Shown here: piece after piece, positions 39,886 to 49,400 of the stretch
Numbering within the stretch: the stretch's first letter is position 1
Layout of the letters: every line of letters starts with the position of its first letter
NCBI RefSeq assembly: GCF_900102895.1
Contig: NZ_FNGD01000021.1
Coordinates: 1-51,404, forward strand
Source of the DNA: Arthrobacter sp. ov407
GTDB taxonomy: Bacteria; Actinomycetota; Actinomycetes; Actinomycetales; Micrococcaceae
Direction: 5' to 3'
DNA: 51,404 nt
The notes under the pieces: generated by a model
Told to the model about the DNA's origin: nothing
Database searches by the model: none
The model's input: only the letters and a program-made list of their open reading frames with translations
Made by a program: the position numbers and the translations under genes

Positions 39886-39927
39886 GAGGGGCGGCGTCGG
39901 ACACTCTTGTGCCCGACGCCGCCCCTC
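39886..39927. terminator. 15-bp perfect hairpin after ybdD
   Basis: GAGGGGCGGCGTCGG (39886-39900) pairs perfectly with 39913-39927, with a further CAC/GTG pair in the loop. It lies between the end of cstA-ybdD and the start of bpa. It lacks a long T run, so termination is likely but not certain. Confidence 0.65.
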
Positions 39928-39946
39928 CCCCGGTCCCTGCCGGACA

Positions 39947-39987
39947 CCGCTCAGCAGCACCCGCTCGGCAGCACCACTCAGCAGCAC
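39947..39987. repeat. Three tandem 13-14-nt repeats at the ybdD 3' end
   Basis: CCGCTCAGCAGCAC (39947), CCGCTCGGCAGCAC (39961) and CACTCAGCAGCAC (39975) follow one another directly and overlap the last codons of ybdD. Confidence 0.7.
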
Positions 39988-40169
39988 CGCCCCTGCGGGT
40001 TAGTGTCCTGCCGGTCGGTCCGGTCACGCCAGAACTCCCGCTCAGTTAGGGGAGGGCTGGTGTGTCCGGAGGCCTCATGGTGCTCGAGGTACTTCTTGTA
40101 GGCGTCGGCGCCCAGCACTCCGCCGACGTATCCGACAAACCCGCGGAAGCCGGCGAGTACCGCCTTCAC
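39978..40169 (-). CDS. YbdD/YjiX family protein
   Basis: A 63-aa protein starting VKAVLAGFRGFVGYVGGVLG, with YKKYLEHHEASGHTSPPLTEREFWRDR and the family's C-terminal GRCC. YbdD-type proteins are encoded next to CstA/BtsT transporters and are thought to assist them. GTG 40169 lies 13 nt after the cstA stop; an open frame further upstream overlaps cstA and was not used. Confidence 0.9.
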   Translation of the reverse strand: MKAVLAGFRGFVGYVGGVLGADAYKKYLEHHEASGHTSPPLTEREFWRDRTDRQDTNPQGRCC

Positions 40170-40182
40170 GTCCGGCTGCGCA

Positions 40183-42498
40183 TCAGTGGTGCCCGGACTT
40201 TTCGAGCCGTTCGCCGGCCGGGACCTGGTTCCACTCGGTCGCGAGGTTGCGCTCCGCCGCCGTGGGCACAAACCCTGCCGGGGCGAAGACGCGGGAGGCC
40301 CGGGCGGGGTCTTCGTGCTCGGCGTTGGGGAGCCCCGCGGCCGTGTTCCGCAGGGCCTTAATGGTTGCCATCACTGCCGTGATGATGACGATGATGCTCA
40401 GCACCACGAAAATGATCGACAGCCATCCCTGGATCATGGTGTTGCGGACCACGGCCTCCATGGCGGCCTGGGTCTTGGCGGTTCCGAAGGAGGTCTTGCC
40501 GTCCGCAAGGGCCTTGGCGAAGGCTGCGTTGTTGGCGAAGTAGCCCACCGCCGGAACGGGCGAGAAGATCTTGTAGAAGCTCGCCGTGATGGTCACGACG
40601 GCGGCGAACGCCAGCGGCGCCGCCACGACCCACAGGTACTTCGCGGCGGTGCGCTTCGCGGCAATGGCCAGGCAGACCGAGAGGGCGATCGCCGCCAGCA
40701 GCTGGTTGGCGATGCCGAACAGCGGGAACAGGGTGTTGATGCCGCCCAGCGGGTCGGTGACGCCCATGATCAGGACCGCGCCCCAGGCGGCCACCATGAT
40801 GGCGGTGCAGAGCCAGGCGCCCGGGCGCCGGGAGTGCTCCTTGAACTTCGGGACGAAGTTGCCGATCGAGTCCTGCAGCATGAAGCGGGCAACGCGGGTG
40901 CCGGCGTCGACGGCGGTGAGGATGAAGAGGGCCTCGAACATGATGGCGAAGTGGTACCAGAAAGCCATCATCGCGGTGCCCCCGATGAACTGCTGCATGA
41001 TGTGGGCAAGGCCGACGGCGAGGGTGGGCGCGCCGCCCGAGCGGGAGACGATGCTTTGCTCCCCCACGTCCTTGGCCGTCTGCGCGAGGTCGCCGGCCGT
41101 GATGTTGACGCCGGAGAGGCCCAGGCTGTTGACCCAGGCGGCCGCGGTCTCGACGGTCCCGCCGGTCAGCGCCACGGGGGCGTTCATGGCGAAGTAGATG
41201 CCGCGGTCAATGGAGATGGCGGCCACGAGGGCCATGATGGCGACGAAGGATTCCATAAGCATGCCGCCGTAGCCGATCAGGCGCGTCTGGCGTTCCTTCT
41301 CGATCAGTTTCGGCGTGGTGCCGGAGGCGATCAGGGCGTGGAAGCCGGACAGGGCGCCGCAGGCGATCGTCACGAACAGGAACGGGAACAAGGTGCCGGA
41401 GAAGACCGGGCCGTTGTCGCGGCCGGCGTACTCGCTGAAGGCCGGCACGGTGATCTCGGGGCGGACCACGATGATGGCCAGGGCCAGCATCACGATCACG
41501 CCGATCTTCACGAAGGTGGAGAGGTAGTCGCGCGGGGCCAGGAGGAGCCAGACGGGGAGGATGGCTGCGATGAAGCCGTAGATGATGAGGCCCCAGGCGA
41601 TGGTGACCTTGTCCAGGTGGAAGAACGCGGCACCCCATTCGGTGCCTGCCACGGCGCCGCCGCCGATGATGGCGGCCATGAGCAGCACGAATCCGATCAG
41701 GGAGACCTCCATGACCTTGCCCGGCCGGATGAAGCGCAGGTACACGCCCATGAAGAGGGCGATCGGAATGGTCATGCCGACCGAGAAGACGCCCCACGGG
41801 CTTTCGCCCAGGGCGTTGACGACCACCAGGGCAAGGATGGCGACGATGATCACCATGATCAGCAGGGTCGCGACGAGGGCGGCGGTACCGCCGATCACGC
41901 CGAGTTCCTCGCGGGCCATCTGTCCCAGGGACCGGCCGCCGCGGCGCATGGAGAAGAACAGGACGAGATAGTCCTGGACGGCGCCGGCAAGGACGACGCC
42001 GATGATGATCCAGATCGTGCCGGGCAGGTAGCCCATCTGTGCCGCGATGACCGGGCCCACCAGGGGGCCGGCGCCGGCGATGGCGGCGAAGTGGTGGCCG
42101 AACAGGACGTTGCGGTCCGTGCGGACGTAGTCCTTGCCGTCGGCCTTGTATTCGGCCGGGGTGGCGCGGCGGTCGTTGGGCTTGAGCAGGTAGCGCTCAA
42201 TGACCTTGGAGTAGAAGCGGTAGCCGATCAGGTACGTGCAGACCGACGCGAACACAAACCAGATGGCGTTGACGGTCTCGCCACGGATGATTGCGAGCAT
42301 GAACCAGGCGATGCCGCCCAGCAGCGCGATGGCCGCCCACAGCGCGATCTTGGCGGGCGTCCAGGTGCGGTCCGCGGAGTCGCGGACAGACTCATCCACC
42401 GACGTCGGCGGGAGGGACGGATCCGGAACGATCCCGTCGTCGAGTTGTACTGTTCCGTGCGTGCTGACGCCTTGCGTGCCATCTGGCATTGTGCCCAT
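40183..42498 (-). CDS. cstA: Carbon starvation protein CstA (pyruvate/peptide transporter)
   Basis: A 771-aa polytopic membrane protein with about 16 helices. Family landmarks: RTDRNVLFGHHFAAIAGAGPLVGPVIAAQMGYLPG-type sequence near residues 115-150, SMRRGGRSLGQMAREELG, GFHALIASGTTPKLIEKE and a late LFPLFGIANQLLAAIAL. CstA/BtsT proteins import pyruvate or peptides during starvation. The ATG at 42498 has AAGGAGGAG close upstream, an unusually strong site, so the much longer frame reaching 43038 is not the gene. ybdD follows 13 nt downstream, and padR lies upstream on the same strand. Confidence 0.95.
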   Translation of the reverse strand: MGTMPDGTQGVSTHGTVQLDDGIVPDPSLPPTSVDESVRDSADRTWTPAKIALWAAIALLGGIAWFMLAIIRGETVNAIWFVFASVCTYLIGYRFYSKVIERYLLKPNDRRATPAEYKADGKDYVRTDRNVLFGHHFAAIAGAGPLVGPVIAAQMGYLPGTIWIIIGVVLAGAVQDYLVLFFSMRRGGRSLGQMAREELGVIGGTAALVATLLIMVIIVAILALVVVNALGESPWGVFSVGMTIPIALFMGVYLRFIRPGKVMEVSLIGFVLLMAAIIGGGAVAGTEWGAAFFHLDKVTIAWGLIIYGFIAAILPVWLLLAPRDYLSTFVKIGVIVMLALAIIVVRPEITVPAFSEYAGRDNGPVFSGTLFPFLFVTIACGALSGFHALIASGTTPKLIEKERQTRLIGYGGMLMESFVAIMALVAAISIDRGIYFAMNAPVALTGGTVETAAAWVNSLGLSGVNITAGDLAQTAKDVGEQSIVSRSGGAPTLAVGLAHIMQQFIGGTAMMAFWYHFAIMFEALFILTAVDAGTRVARFMLQDSIGNFVPKFKEHSRRPGAWLCTAIMVAAWGAVLIMGVTDPLGGINTLFPLFGIANQLLAAIALSVCLAIAAKRTAAKYLWVVAAPLAFAAVVTITASFYKIFSPVPAVGYFANNAAFAKALADGKTSFGTAKTQAAMEAVVRNTMIQGWLSIIFVVLSIIVIITAVMATIKALRNTAAGLPNAEHEDPARASRVFAPAGFVPTAAERNLATEWNQVPAGERLEKSGHH

Positions 42499-42631
42499 GT
42501 CTCCTCCTTGAGAAACCCAGCTGGGCAGTCCACCGGTACAGAACTGCCCCCCGCACCCTACCAATGCAGCCGCGCTCTGGCGGCTGTCCTGCGCCCGGCG
42601 GTGTGGTTCGCGCGACGAGCGGTCGGCCAGG

Positions 42632-43168
42632 TTACGCCTGGAGGTTGCTGAGCTGCATGAGGCGGGCCTCGCAGAGGTCCAGCCAGCGCACTTCGGCTTC
42701 GGTCTGGAAAATGAGGGAGTCCAGCACCAGGAGCCTGGCGGTGTCGGCCGGGCGCTGGAGCGCGGCCGTGTCGCGGCGGGACTTGGTGTACTCCTGCAGC
42801 GCCCGGATAGACACGCCCCGCTGGGACTGGATGATGGCGCCGACGTCGGTCCCGGGAATCGTGAGGCCGAGGGCGAGCTTGATGGCCAGTTCATTCCGGG
42901 GCGGATTCGCGCGGGATACGGGCGCCGCAAACCAGTCGCTGACTTCCGTCTGGCCGGCCGTGGTGATGCTGTAGACGACGTGCCCGTCGCCGTCGCCGCC
43001 GTCGTTGCGGACCAGCCCGTCGCGTTCCAGCCGGTCAAGGGTGGTGTAGACCTGCCCGATGTTCAGCGGCCAGGAGGAACCGGTGCGGTCCTCGAATTCG
43101 GTCCTGAGCTGGTAGCCGTAGCGCGGGCGGTCCTGCAAGAGGGCGAGGAGACTGTGACGGATAGACAT
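42632..43168 (-). CDS. PadR family transcriptional regulator
   Basis: A 178-aa regulator. The N-terminal winged helix is SIRHSLLALLQDRPRYGYQLRTEFEDRTG, with NIGQVYTTLDRLERDGLV, the PadR signature. A C-terminal helical dimerisation (Vir_act_alpha_C-type) part runs from about 100. It lies 133 nt upstream of cstA on the same strand and may control it, itself or both; the ligand is unknown. The start ATG follows a GGGGGG run. A 9-bp inverted repeat 40 nt upstream is a candidate operator. Confidence 0.92.
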   Translation of the reverse strand: MSIRHSLLALLQDRPRYGYQLRTEFEDRTGSSWPLNIGQVYTTLDRLERDGLVRNDGGDGDGHVVYSITTAGQTEVSDWFAAPVSRANPPRNELAIKLALGLTIPGTDVGAIIQSQRGVSIRALQEYTKSRRDTAALQRPADTARLLVLDSLIFQTEAEVRWLDLCEARLMQLSNLQA

Positions 43169-43207
43169 GGCGCCCCCCGGAATCGCGAAGTCACGAAATC
43201 ACACAGC

Positions 43208-43233
43208 ATACACGCGCCCCAAGACGCGTGTAT
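43208..43233. promoter_or_regulatory. Candidate PadR operator
   Basis: ATACACGCG (43208-43216) and CGCGTGTAT (43225-43233) form a perfect 9-bp inverted repeat with an 8-nt spacer, just upstream of padR. The spacing is like the ATGT-N8-ACAT operators of PadR proteins. Confidence 0.55.
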
Positions 43234-43345
43234 ACCGCGTATGGACCCTACGTTATCGCCTTTGCCGCCGTTGCCGCAAAACAGCGTATGTACCGTACGG
43301 AATAAGTGGCCCCGACCTGCGGTTTAAGCCAGATCCGGCGCACCG

Positions 43346-44329
43346 CTACATGACCAGCAGGACCTTGCCGACGTGGTCGCCGGAATCGAAGTAGGTGTGC
43401 GCGGCGGCGACCTGGGCCAACGGGAAGGTCTTGGCCACGAGGGGCCTGATCCTGCCGTCGGTCAGCATCGGCCACACGGCGTCGCGGACGGCGTTCATGA
43501 TCACGGTCTTTTCCGCGACCGGGCGGGGACGCAGCGCGGTGGCGATGATGGCGGCCCGCTTCCGCAGCAGCTGTCCAAGGTCCAGTTCCGCCTTCGCGCC
43601 GCCCTGCAGCCCGATCACCACGAGGCGTCCGTAGTCGGCGAGCGCATCGATGTTCTGTTCGAGGTATTTGGCCCCGACGACGTCGAGGATGACATCTGCG
43701 CCTTTGCCGCCGTTTTGCGCGCGCAGGCTCGCCGGGAAGTCTTCCTCCGCGTAGTTGATGGCGATGTCCGCGCCGAGGAAGGCCTTGGCGGTGCCGACTT
43801 TTTCCGCGTTGCCCGACGTCGTGGCCACCCGGGCGCCAATAGCCTTGGCGAGCTGGATTGCCATGGTGCCGATACCGCCCGTGGCCCCATGGATGAGGAC
43901 AGTTTCGCCCGGCTGCAGCTGCGCCGTCATGATCAGGTTGGAATAGACCGTCGCCGCGACCTCCGGCAACGACGCTGCCGTGACCAGATCGACGCCGTCG
44001 GGGATCCTCAGGACCTGCCCGGCAGGAACGGCCACTTGCTGGGCGTAGCCGCCGCCGGCGAGCAACGCCACCACCTTGTCCCCCACGGAAAATGCCTTGG
44101 TCACGCCCGGGCCGAACCCTGCAATCCGGCCGGAGACCTCCAGCCCGGGGATCTCGGAGGCGCCGGGGGGCGGTGGGTAGAAGCCCTTGCGCTGTTGGAC
44201 GTCGGCACGGTTAAGGCCCGCGGCCACGACGTCGATCAGCACCTCGCCGGGGCCTGCCACCGGGGCCTGCACCTCACGGACTTCCAGGACCTCGGGTCCG
44301 CCGGGCTTTGAGATATAGACAGCCTTCAT
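43346..44329 (-). CDS. NAD(P)H-quinone oxidoreductase (zinc-independent MDR)
   Basis: A 327-aa medium-chain dehydrogenase/reductase of the quinone-oxidoreductase/PIG3 type. It starts MKAVYISKPGGPEVLEVREV, has RADVQQRKGFYPPPPGASEIPGLEVSG, the nucleotide-binding GATGGIGTMAIQLAK (about 147-162) and LRKRAAIIATALRPRPVAEK near residues 255-275, a pattern typical of the PIG3 group. The zinc ligands of alcohol dehydrogenases are absent. The start ATG at 44329 follows GGAG by six bases. Confidence 0.93.
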   Translation of the reverse strand: MKAVYISKPGGPEVLEVREVQAPVAGPGEVLIDVVAAGLNRADVQQRKGFYPPPPGASEIPGLEVSGRIAGFGPGVTKAFSVGDKVVALLAGGGYAQQVAVPAGQVLRIPDGVDLVTAASLPEVAATVYSNLIMTAQLQPGETVLIHGATGGIGTMAIQLAKAIGARVATTSGNAEKVGTAKAFLGADIAINYAEEDFPASLRAQNGGKGADVILDVVGAKYLEQNIDALADYGRLVVIGLQGGAKAELDLGQLLRKRAAIIATALRPRPVAEKTVIMNAVRDAVWPMLTDGRIRPLVAKTFPLAQVAAAHTYFDSGDHVGKVLLVM

Positions 44330-44492
44330 GGAGAACTCCCGATTCCTAACTGGCTCCGCGCACGTTCGCCGCGATCGCCAGGTCCGATCAACATCACTCC
44401 CCAGAATATGGCGGGGAGCTGCACGCGTCCGCAAGCGCACCGTGTTTGTGGTTTTTGTGGCAGCCGACTGCCTATGAAAGACTACTCGTTAG

Positions 44493-44580
44493 GGAAGGTT
44501 GTCCGAGCGGCCGATGGAGCTGGTCTTGAAAACCAGTGTGCGGTGACCCCGTACCAAGAGTTCGAATCTCTTACCTTCCG
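44493..44580 (+). tRNA. tRNA-Ser (anticodon TGA)
   Basis: An 88-nt class II tRNA: acceptor GGAAGGT with ACCTTCC (44573-44579), D arm with GTCCGAGCGGCCGATGGAGC, anticodon loop CTTGAAA (TGA), a long variable arm and T arm AGAGTTCGAATCTCT. It reads TCA codons. CCA is not encoded. Confidence 0.97.
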
Positions 44581-44585
44581 CGGAC

Positions 44586-44632
44586 AATGCCCCCGCCTCC
44601 TGCAGTTCATGCCGGAAGCGGGGGCATTTTTG
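44586..44632 (+). terminator. Rho-independent terminator after tRNA-Ser
   Basis: AATGCCCCCGC (44586-44596) pairs perfectly with GCGGGGGCATT (44618-44628), followed by a T run. Confidence 0.88.
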
Positions 44633-44787
44633 CGCTGTTGAGCACAAGTTGCCGCCACCCTGCGCTCAAGGTGCGTTCGGCACGAATGGCGTCCGCCTGC
44701 CGCTGGGCCGGCGTCAGGTGGTGTCCGCCGTGTCGGCCGCGCAGCGTTGGCGAGCCATGTAGTCCCGGAGCTCCGCCAAGGGAACCT

Positions 44788-44981
44788 GTGCGGTCCCCGC
44801 CCCTTCGGCTCCCGGGCCCGCACCGGCCGCAGCTGAAGTGCCTGCCGCAGCGCCGACGCGCATAGTCCCGGTTCCAGCCCGTGAGCTCCACCAGCTCATC
44901 CAGGATCCGCACCTTCTCCGGCCGGCCGGCACGGGCATACGCCCTGGCCTTGATCACCGTGACAGCCTTCCGCTGGCTCAT
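44788..44981 (-). pseudogene. Remnant of a DDE-type transposase/integrase N-terminus
   Basis: MSQRKAVTVIKARAYARAGRPEKVRILDELVELTGWNRDYARR, read in consecutive parts from 44981, resembles the N-terminus of integrase-core transposases (…ILDELVELTGW.RDYAR). At about 44852 the frame breaks; the continuation ALRQALQLRPVRAREPKGR lies in the next frame. The catalytic core is absent. The fragment sits just downstream of tRNA-Ser and no terminal repeats were found. The rest of 44633-45208 holds no gene. Confidence 0.6.
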
Positions 44982-45208
44982 CGTCAGTCCCATCCCTCAA
45001 GGATGTCCACAGCCCCGTCGTTCCCAGATCTTTTCAGATGAGGCAACGTATCCGGCTCCCCGGACCTTTTCCATGAGTCAACGGGCCATTGCAAGTGTCG
45101 GTGCCCCGTCATAGTCTCACTGTGTCTCACCACCCCGTCCCCACCATCCCCCCCGAGTCCGGCGGCTGCACAACGACGCCCGGGCCGCCACAACAAGCAG
45201 GAGCCCTC

Positions 45209-46012
45209 ATGCCTACACCCGACCACTCCAACGGCGCACCGTGCTGGATCGACCTCATGACATCCGATGCCGAGAAGGCCAAGTCGTTCTACGGTGCGCT
45301 GTTCGGCTGGACGTACCAGACCGGCGACGAAGAAAAATACGGCGGCTACATCACTGCCTGGAAGGACGGCAAGTCTGTGGCCGGCCTGATGCAGAAGCAG
45401 GCGGATCAGGCCGCCTGGCCGGACATGTGGTCCACGTACCTGCGCTCGGAGGACGCCGCTGCCACCGTCAAAGCCGCGACGGAGCACGGCGGCCAGGTCT
45501 ACATGCAGCCCATGGACGTCCCCGAGCAGGGCAGCATGGCCATGATCGCCGACGCCACCGGCGCGTCGGTCGGCGTATGGCAGCCGGCTGAAATGAAGGG
45601 CTACGAGCTTGCGGCCGAGCCCGGCGCCCCGGCCTGGCACGAGCTCCACACCAAGGACTACGCCACCGCCGTCAAGTTCTATCAGGATGTGTTCGGCTGG
45701 GACACCGACGTCATGAGCGACACCCCGGAATTCCGCTACACCACGCTGGGCGCAGGCCCGGCGGCCAAGGCCGGGATCATGGACGCTTCGGCTTACCTCC
45801 CGGCCGAGGTCCCGTCCAACTGGCAGGTCTACTTCGCTGTTGAAGATGCCGATGCCTCCATCGAGAAGGCCGTGGCCCTGGGCGCCACGGTGATCGACGG
45901 GCCGGACGACACCCCGTTCGGCCGGCTCGCCACGCTGACCGACCCCACCGGCGCGATGTTCAAGATCGTGGCTGACACCGGACAGGGCGGTCAGTCCGAC
46001 GCGGACGCGTAG
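45209..46012 (+). CDS. VOC family protein (two glyoxalase-like domains)
   Basis: A 267-aa protein with two related VOC modules, about 8-125 (CWIDLMTSDAEKAKSFYGALFGW) and about 140-258 (AWHELHTKDYATAVKFYQDVFGWD). The family fold includes glyoxalases, dioxygenases and resistance proteins; metal ligands cannot be assigned securely, and this subtype resembles hydroxylase-like 27-kDa proteins of Streptomyces. The ATG at 45209 has AGGAG upstream. It is a single-gene unit ending in a strong hairpin. Confidence 0.9.
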   Translation: MPTPDHSNGAPCWIDLMTSDAEKAKSFYGALFGWTYQTGDEEKYGGYITAWKDGKSVAGLMQKQADQAAWPDMWSTYLRSEDAAATVKAATEHGGQVYMQPMDVPEQGSMAMIADATGASVGVWQPAEMKGYELAAEPGAPAWHELHTKDYATAVKFYQDVFGWDTDVMSDTPEFRYTTLGAGPAAKAGIMDASAYLPAEVPSNWQVYFAVEDADASIEKAVALGATVIDGPDDTPFGRLATLTDPTGAMFKIVADTGQGGQSDADA

Positions 46013-46080
46013 CCCCGCACGCCCATAGATGGAGGGGGCCGGAAGGCCTCTCCCACCCGATTACAAAAATTGTTGTAAGA

Positions 46081-46122
46081 AATACCGGCCAGACCCTTCC
46101 CCAAGGGATACTGGCCGGTATT
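46081..46122 (+). terminator. Terminator of the VOC gene
   Basis: AATACCGGCCAG (46081-46092) and CTGGCCGGTATT (46111-46122) pair perfectly, with an inner CCTT/AAGG pairing. It lies about 70 nt after the stop; the U tract is short. Confidence 0.75.
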
Positions 46123-46259
46123 CTGCTGTGGAGCGTCCGGCGGAAGCACCTGGACACCGCTCACCTGCAACACCAGTCACTCTTGCCCAGGGCTTTCGAG
46201 CCGCTCCGGGCAGGCTGCGGCGCGTCTCGCTGGGGGACGTCCCGCCGAATGCACGTTTA

Positions 46260-46281
46260 ATCCATACGTCGTTCATTCACC
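46260..46281 (+). promoter_or_regulatory. Candidate PHO box upstream of the nuclease-nucleotidase gene
   Basis: GTTCATTCACC (46271-46281) fits the 11-nt PhoP/RegX3 unit closely, and the preceding ATCCATACGTC (46260-46270) fits weakly in phase; the next unit does not fit. It lies about 120 nt before the ATG. The remaining 46123-46402 shows only a small GTCCGC/GCGGAC hairpin (46333-46352) and no gene. Confidence 0.5.
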
Positions 46282-46402
46282 CCTGTTTGGATAGGCCCGG
46301 CACGACTTGACCAGGAGTTCATGCCGGCCATTGTCCGCTGCACCCTGCGGACGCACTGCACCCTGCCCTTTACCCGGGGCACCCTAATGAGAGTTAGAGC
46401 GG

Positions 46403-49400
46403 ATGAAACTAACACCCTGGAAAACAGCGCTGGGCACAGCCGTGTCGGCGGCGCTCATAGCGGCCCCGCTGGCGGCCGTGCCGGCCAATGCCGTGGAGGC
46501 CGCCCCGGCAGCAACCGGAACCTCGCCGGTGGTCATCAACGAGGCCTACCTCAGCGGCGGCAGCTCCGGCGCTGCCTTCAAGAACAAGTTCGTCGAGCTC
46601 TACAACGGCTCCGACGCCCCGGTCTCTCTGGAGGGCTGGTCTCTCCAGTACCGCTCCGCCACGGGGACGGGGGCGCCGAGCTCCGTTGCGGCCCTGGCCG
46701 GCAGCATTCCCGCCAAGGGCTACTACCTGCTCAAGGGCGGCAGCAACGGCACAGCCGGTGCCGATCTGCCGGCAGCCGACGCCACTGCCACCGGCTTCAA
46801 CCCGGCCGGAGGTGGCGGCACGATCGTGCTGGCCACGCAGGCCGGCGCGCTCAACCCGCTTCCGACGGGCTCGGTCATTGAACCGGCCAATGTCGCCGAC
46901 CTGCTCGGCTACGGCACCTCCAACACGTTCGAGACCCAGACGGCCGCTGCGCCTTCGGGCAACGCCGACGTCAAGAGCCTGAACCGCAGCAACGGCGCCG
47001 ACACCAATAACAACGTCGCCGACGCGACGCTGAACGCAGCCATCACGCCAAAGGCCGCCAATGGTGTGGCTCCCGGCCCTGTGGACCCGCCCGTCGATCC
47101 AGGCCCCGGCACTCCCCCGGCCGCCAAGTCCATCGCCGAAATCCAGGGCAGCGGCGATGCGAGCCCGCTGGCCGGATCATCGGTCACCACGCGCGGCAGG
47201 GTCACTGCCACGTTCCCCACCGGCGGATTCGCCGGCTACTACGTCCAGACCCCCGGCACGGGCGGCGATCTCACCCCGGCCAACCACGCGGCGTCGGATG
47301 CTGTATTCGTCTACTCGCCGTCAACGGTCGACTCCGTCCGAATCGGCGACTACGTCGAACTCACCGGCGCGGTCAGCGAATTCTTCGGCATGACGCAGCT
47401 GAACGTCGCCGCGGCGGCCGATCTGAAGAAGCTCACCGAGGCCGCCCCCGAGGTCAAGGCCACCGGCTTCGCCCTCCCCGCCGACGAGGCCTTCCGGGAA
47501 TCCCTTGAAGGCATGCTGCTCACTCCGCAGGGTCCGGTCACTGTGGCGGACAACTTCTCGCTGAACCAGTACGGCGAGATCGGCCTGGCCGGCGGCACCA
47601 CCGCGCTGGCGCAGCCCACCGCCGTCGCGCCCTTCGGCTCCGCGGAGTACACCGCCACGGCCGCGGCGAACGCCGCCCGCGGCATCAAGCTCGACGACGG
47701 CGCCACCACGAACTTCCTCAAGGACGCCGCCACCAAGGCCCAAGTGCTCCCGTACCTGACCACGGCCGACCACGTCCGGGTCGGCGCACCGGTGACATTC
47801 AAAACCGACGTGGTGCTCAGCTACGCGAACAACGCCTGGAAGTTCCAGCCCCTGACCCAGCTGACGGCCGCCAACGCGGACACTGTCCAGCCGGCAAGCT
47901 TCGGCGCCACCCGGGCGGACACCCCGGCAGCAGTGGGCGGCAACCTCAAGCTCGCCTCGTTCAACGTGCTGAACTACTTCCCCACCACCGGCGACCAGAT
48001 CGCCGGCTGCAAGTTCTACACGGACCGCGACGGCAACCCCATCACCGTCAAGGACGGCTGCAACGTCCGCGGCGCCGCGAACGCCGAGAACTTCAAGCGC
48101 CAGCAGGACAAGATCGTCGCCGCCATCACCAAGTCCGGGGCCGACGTCGTCACCCTGATGGAGGTCGAAAACTCGGCCCAGTTCGGCAAGACCCGGGACG
48201 ACGCGCTCGCCAAGCTGGTGGATGCGCTGAACATCGCCACACCGGGGATCTGGGACTATGTCCGCACGCCCGCCAACGCACCCCCGCTGGCCGACGAGGA
48301 CATGATCCGCACCGCGTTCATCTTCAAGAAGGCCGCGGCGGAACCGGTGGGCGAGTCCATCATCCTCAACGACACGGTCGCCTTCGCCAGTGCCCGCAAG
48401 CCGATGGCACAGGTCTTCAAGCCCGTCGGCGCCGGCGATGACAAGAAGTTCATCGCGATCGCCAACCACTTCAAGTCCAAGGGCTCCGCCGCGACGCCGG
48501 ACGACACCGACAAGGGCCAGGGCGCCTCCAACCTCGCCCGCACCGCCCAGGCCAAGTCGCTGCTGGCGTTCTCCGACGAACTGCAGAAGTCCAAGGGCAC
48601 CGACAAGGTCTTCCTGATCGGCGACTTCAACTCCTACGCCAAGGAGGACCCGATCAACGTCCTCACGGGCGCCGGGTACGTCAACCAGGATGAAAAGGCG
48701 AAAAACGCCGACGGTTCCGCCAAGCATTCCTACCTGTTCGGCGGCCTCGTGGGCTCGCTGGACCACATCCTCGCCTCACCGGCAGCCAACGCCGTCGTCA
48801 CCGGCGCGGACATCTGGAACATCAACTCGGTGGAGTCCGTGGCGCTGGAGTACAGCCGCTACAACAACAACGTCACCGACTACTACGCTCCGGACCAGTT
48901 CCGCGCCAGCGACCACGATCCGGTGGTGGTGGGCCTGAACCTCCCCGTCACGCCGGCCAGCGTCGAGCTGAACTTCCTGGGCATCAACGATTTCCACGGC
49001 CGCATCGATTCCAACACCGTGTTCTTCGCGGGAACCATCGAGAAGCTGCGTGCCGCCGCCGCCCCGGGCGCCACGGCGTTCATCTCGGCCGGTGACAACA
49101 TCGGCGCTTCACTGTTCGCCTCGGCGGTGGCCAAGGACCAGCCGACCATCGACGTGCTGAACGCCCTGGACCTGCGCTCCTCTGCGGTGGGCAACCACGA
49201 GTTCGACGGCGGCTGGGCGGATCTGCGCGACCGCGTCACCGCCGGCGGGACCAACGCCAAGTTCCCGTACCTGGGCGCCAACGTCTATGCGAAGGGCACC
49301 ACCACCCCGGTCCTGCCGGAGTACACGGTCCTGGACATGAACGGCGTCAAGGTCGCCGTGATCGGCACTGTCACGCAGGAAGTGCCCTCCCTGGTCACGC

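Noticed and set aside
39947..39987. Possible CRISPR array
   Set aside because: The units are directly adjacent with no spacers and overlap a coding end; no cas genes are in the window.
40186..42651. 821-codon plus-strand open frame
   Set aside because: Exact antisense shadow of cstA; extremely Gly/Asp/Glu/His-rich.
42632..43038. N-terminal extension of cstA to 43038
   Set aside because: It would overlap padR out of frame; the AAGGAGGAG site fixes the cstA start at 42498.
47321..48766. 481-codon minus-strand open frame
   Set aside because: Antisense to the nuclease domain of the large secreted protein; no domain signature.
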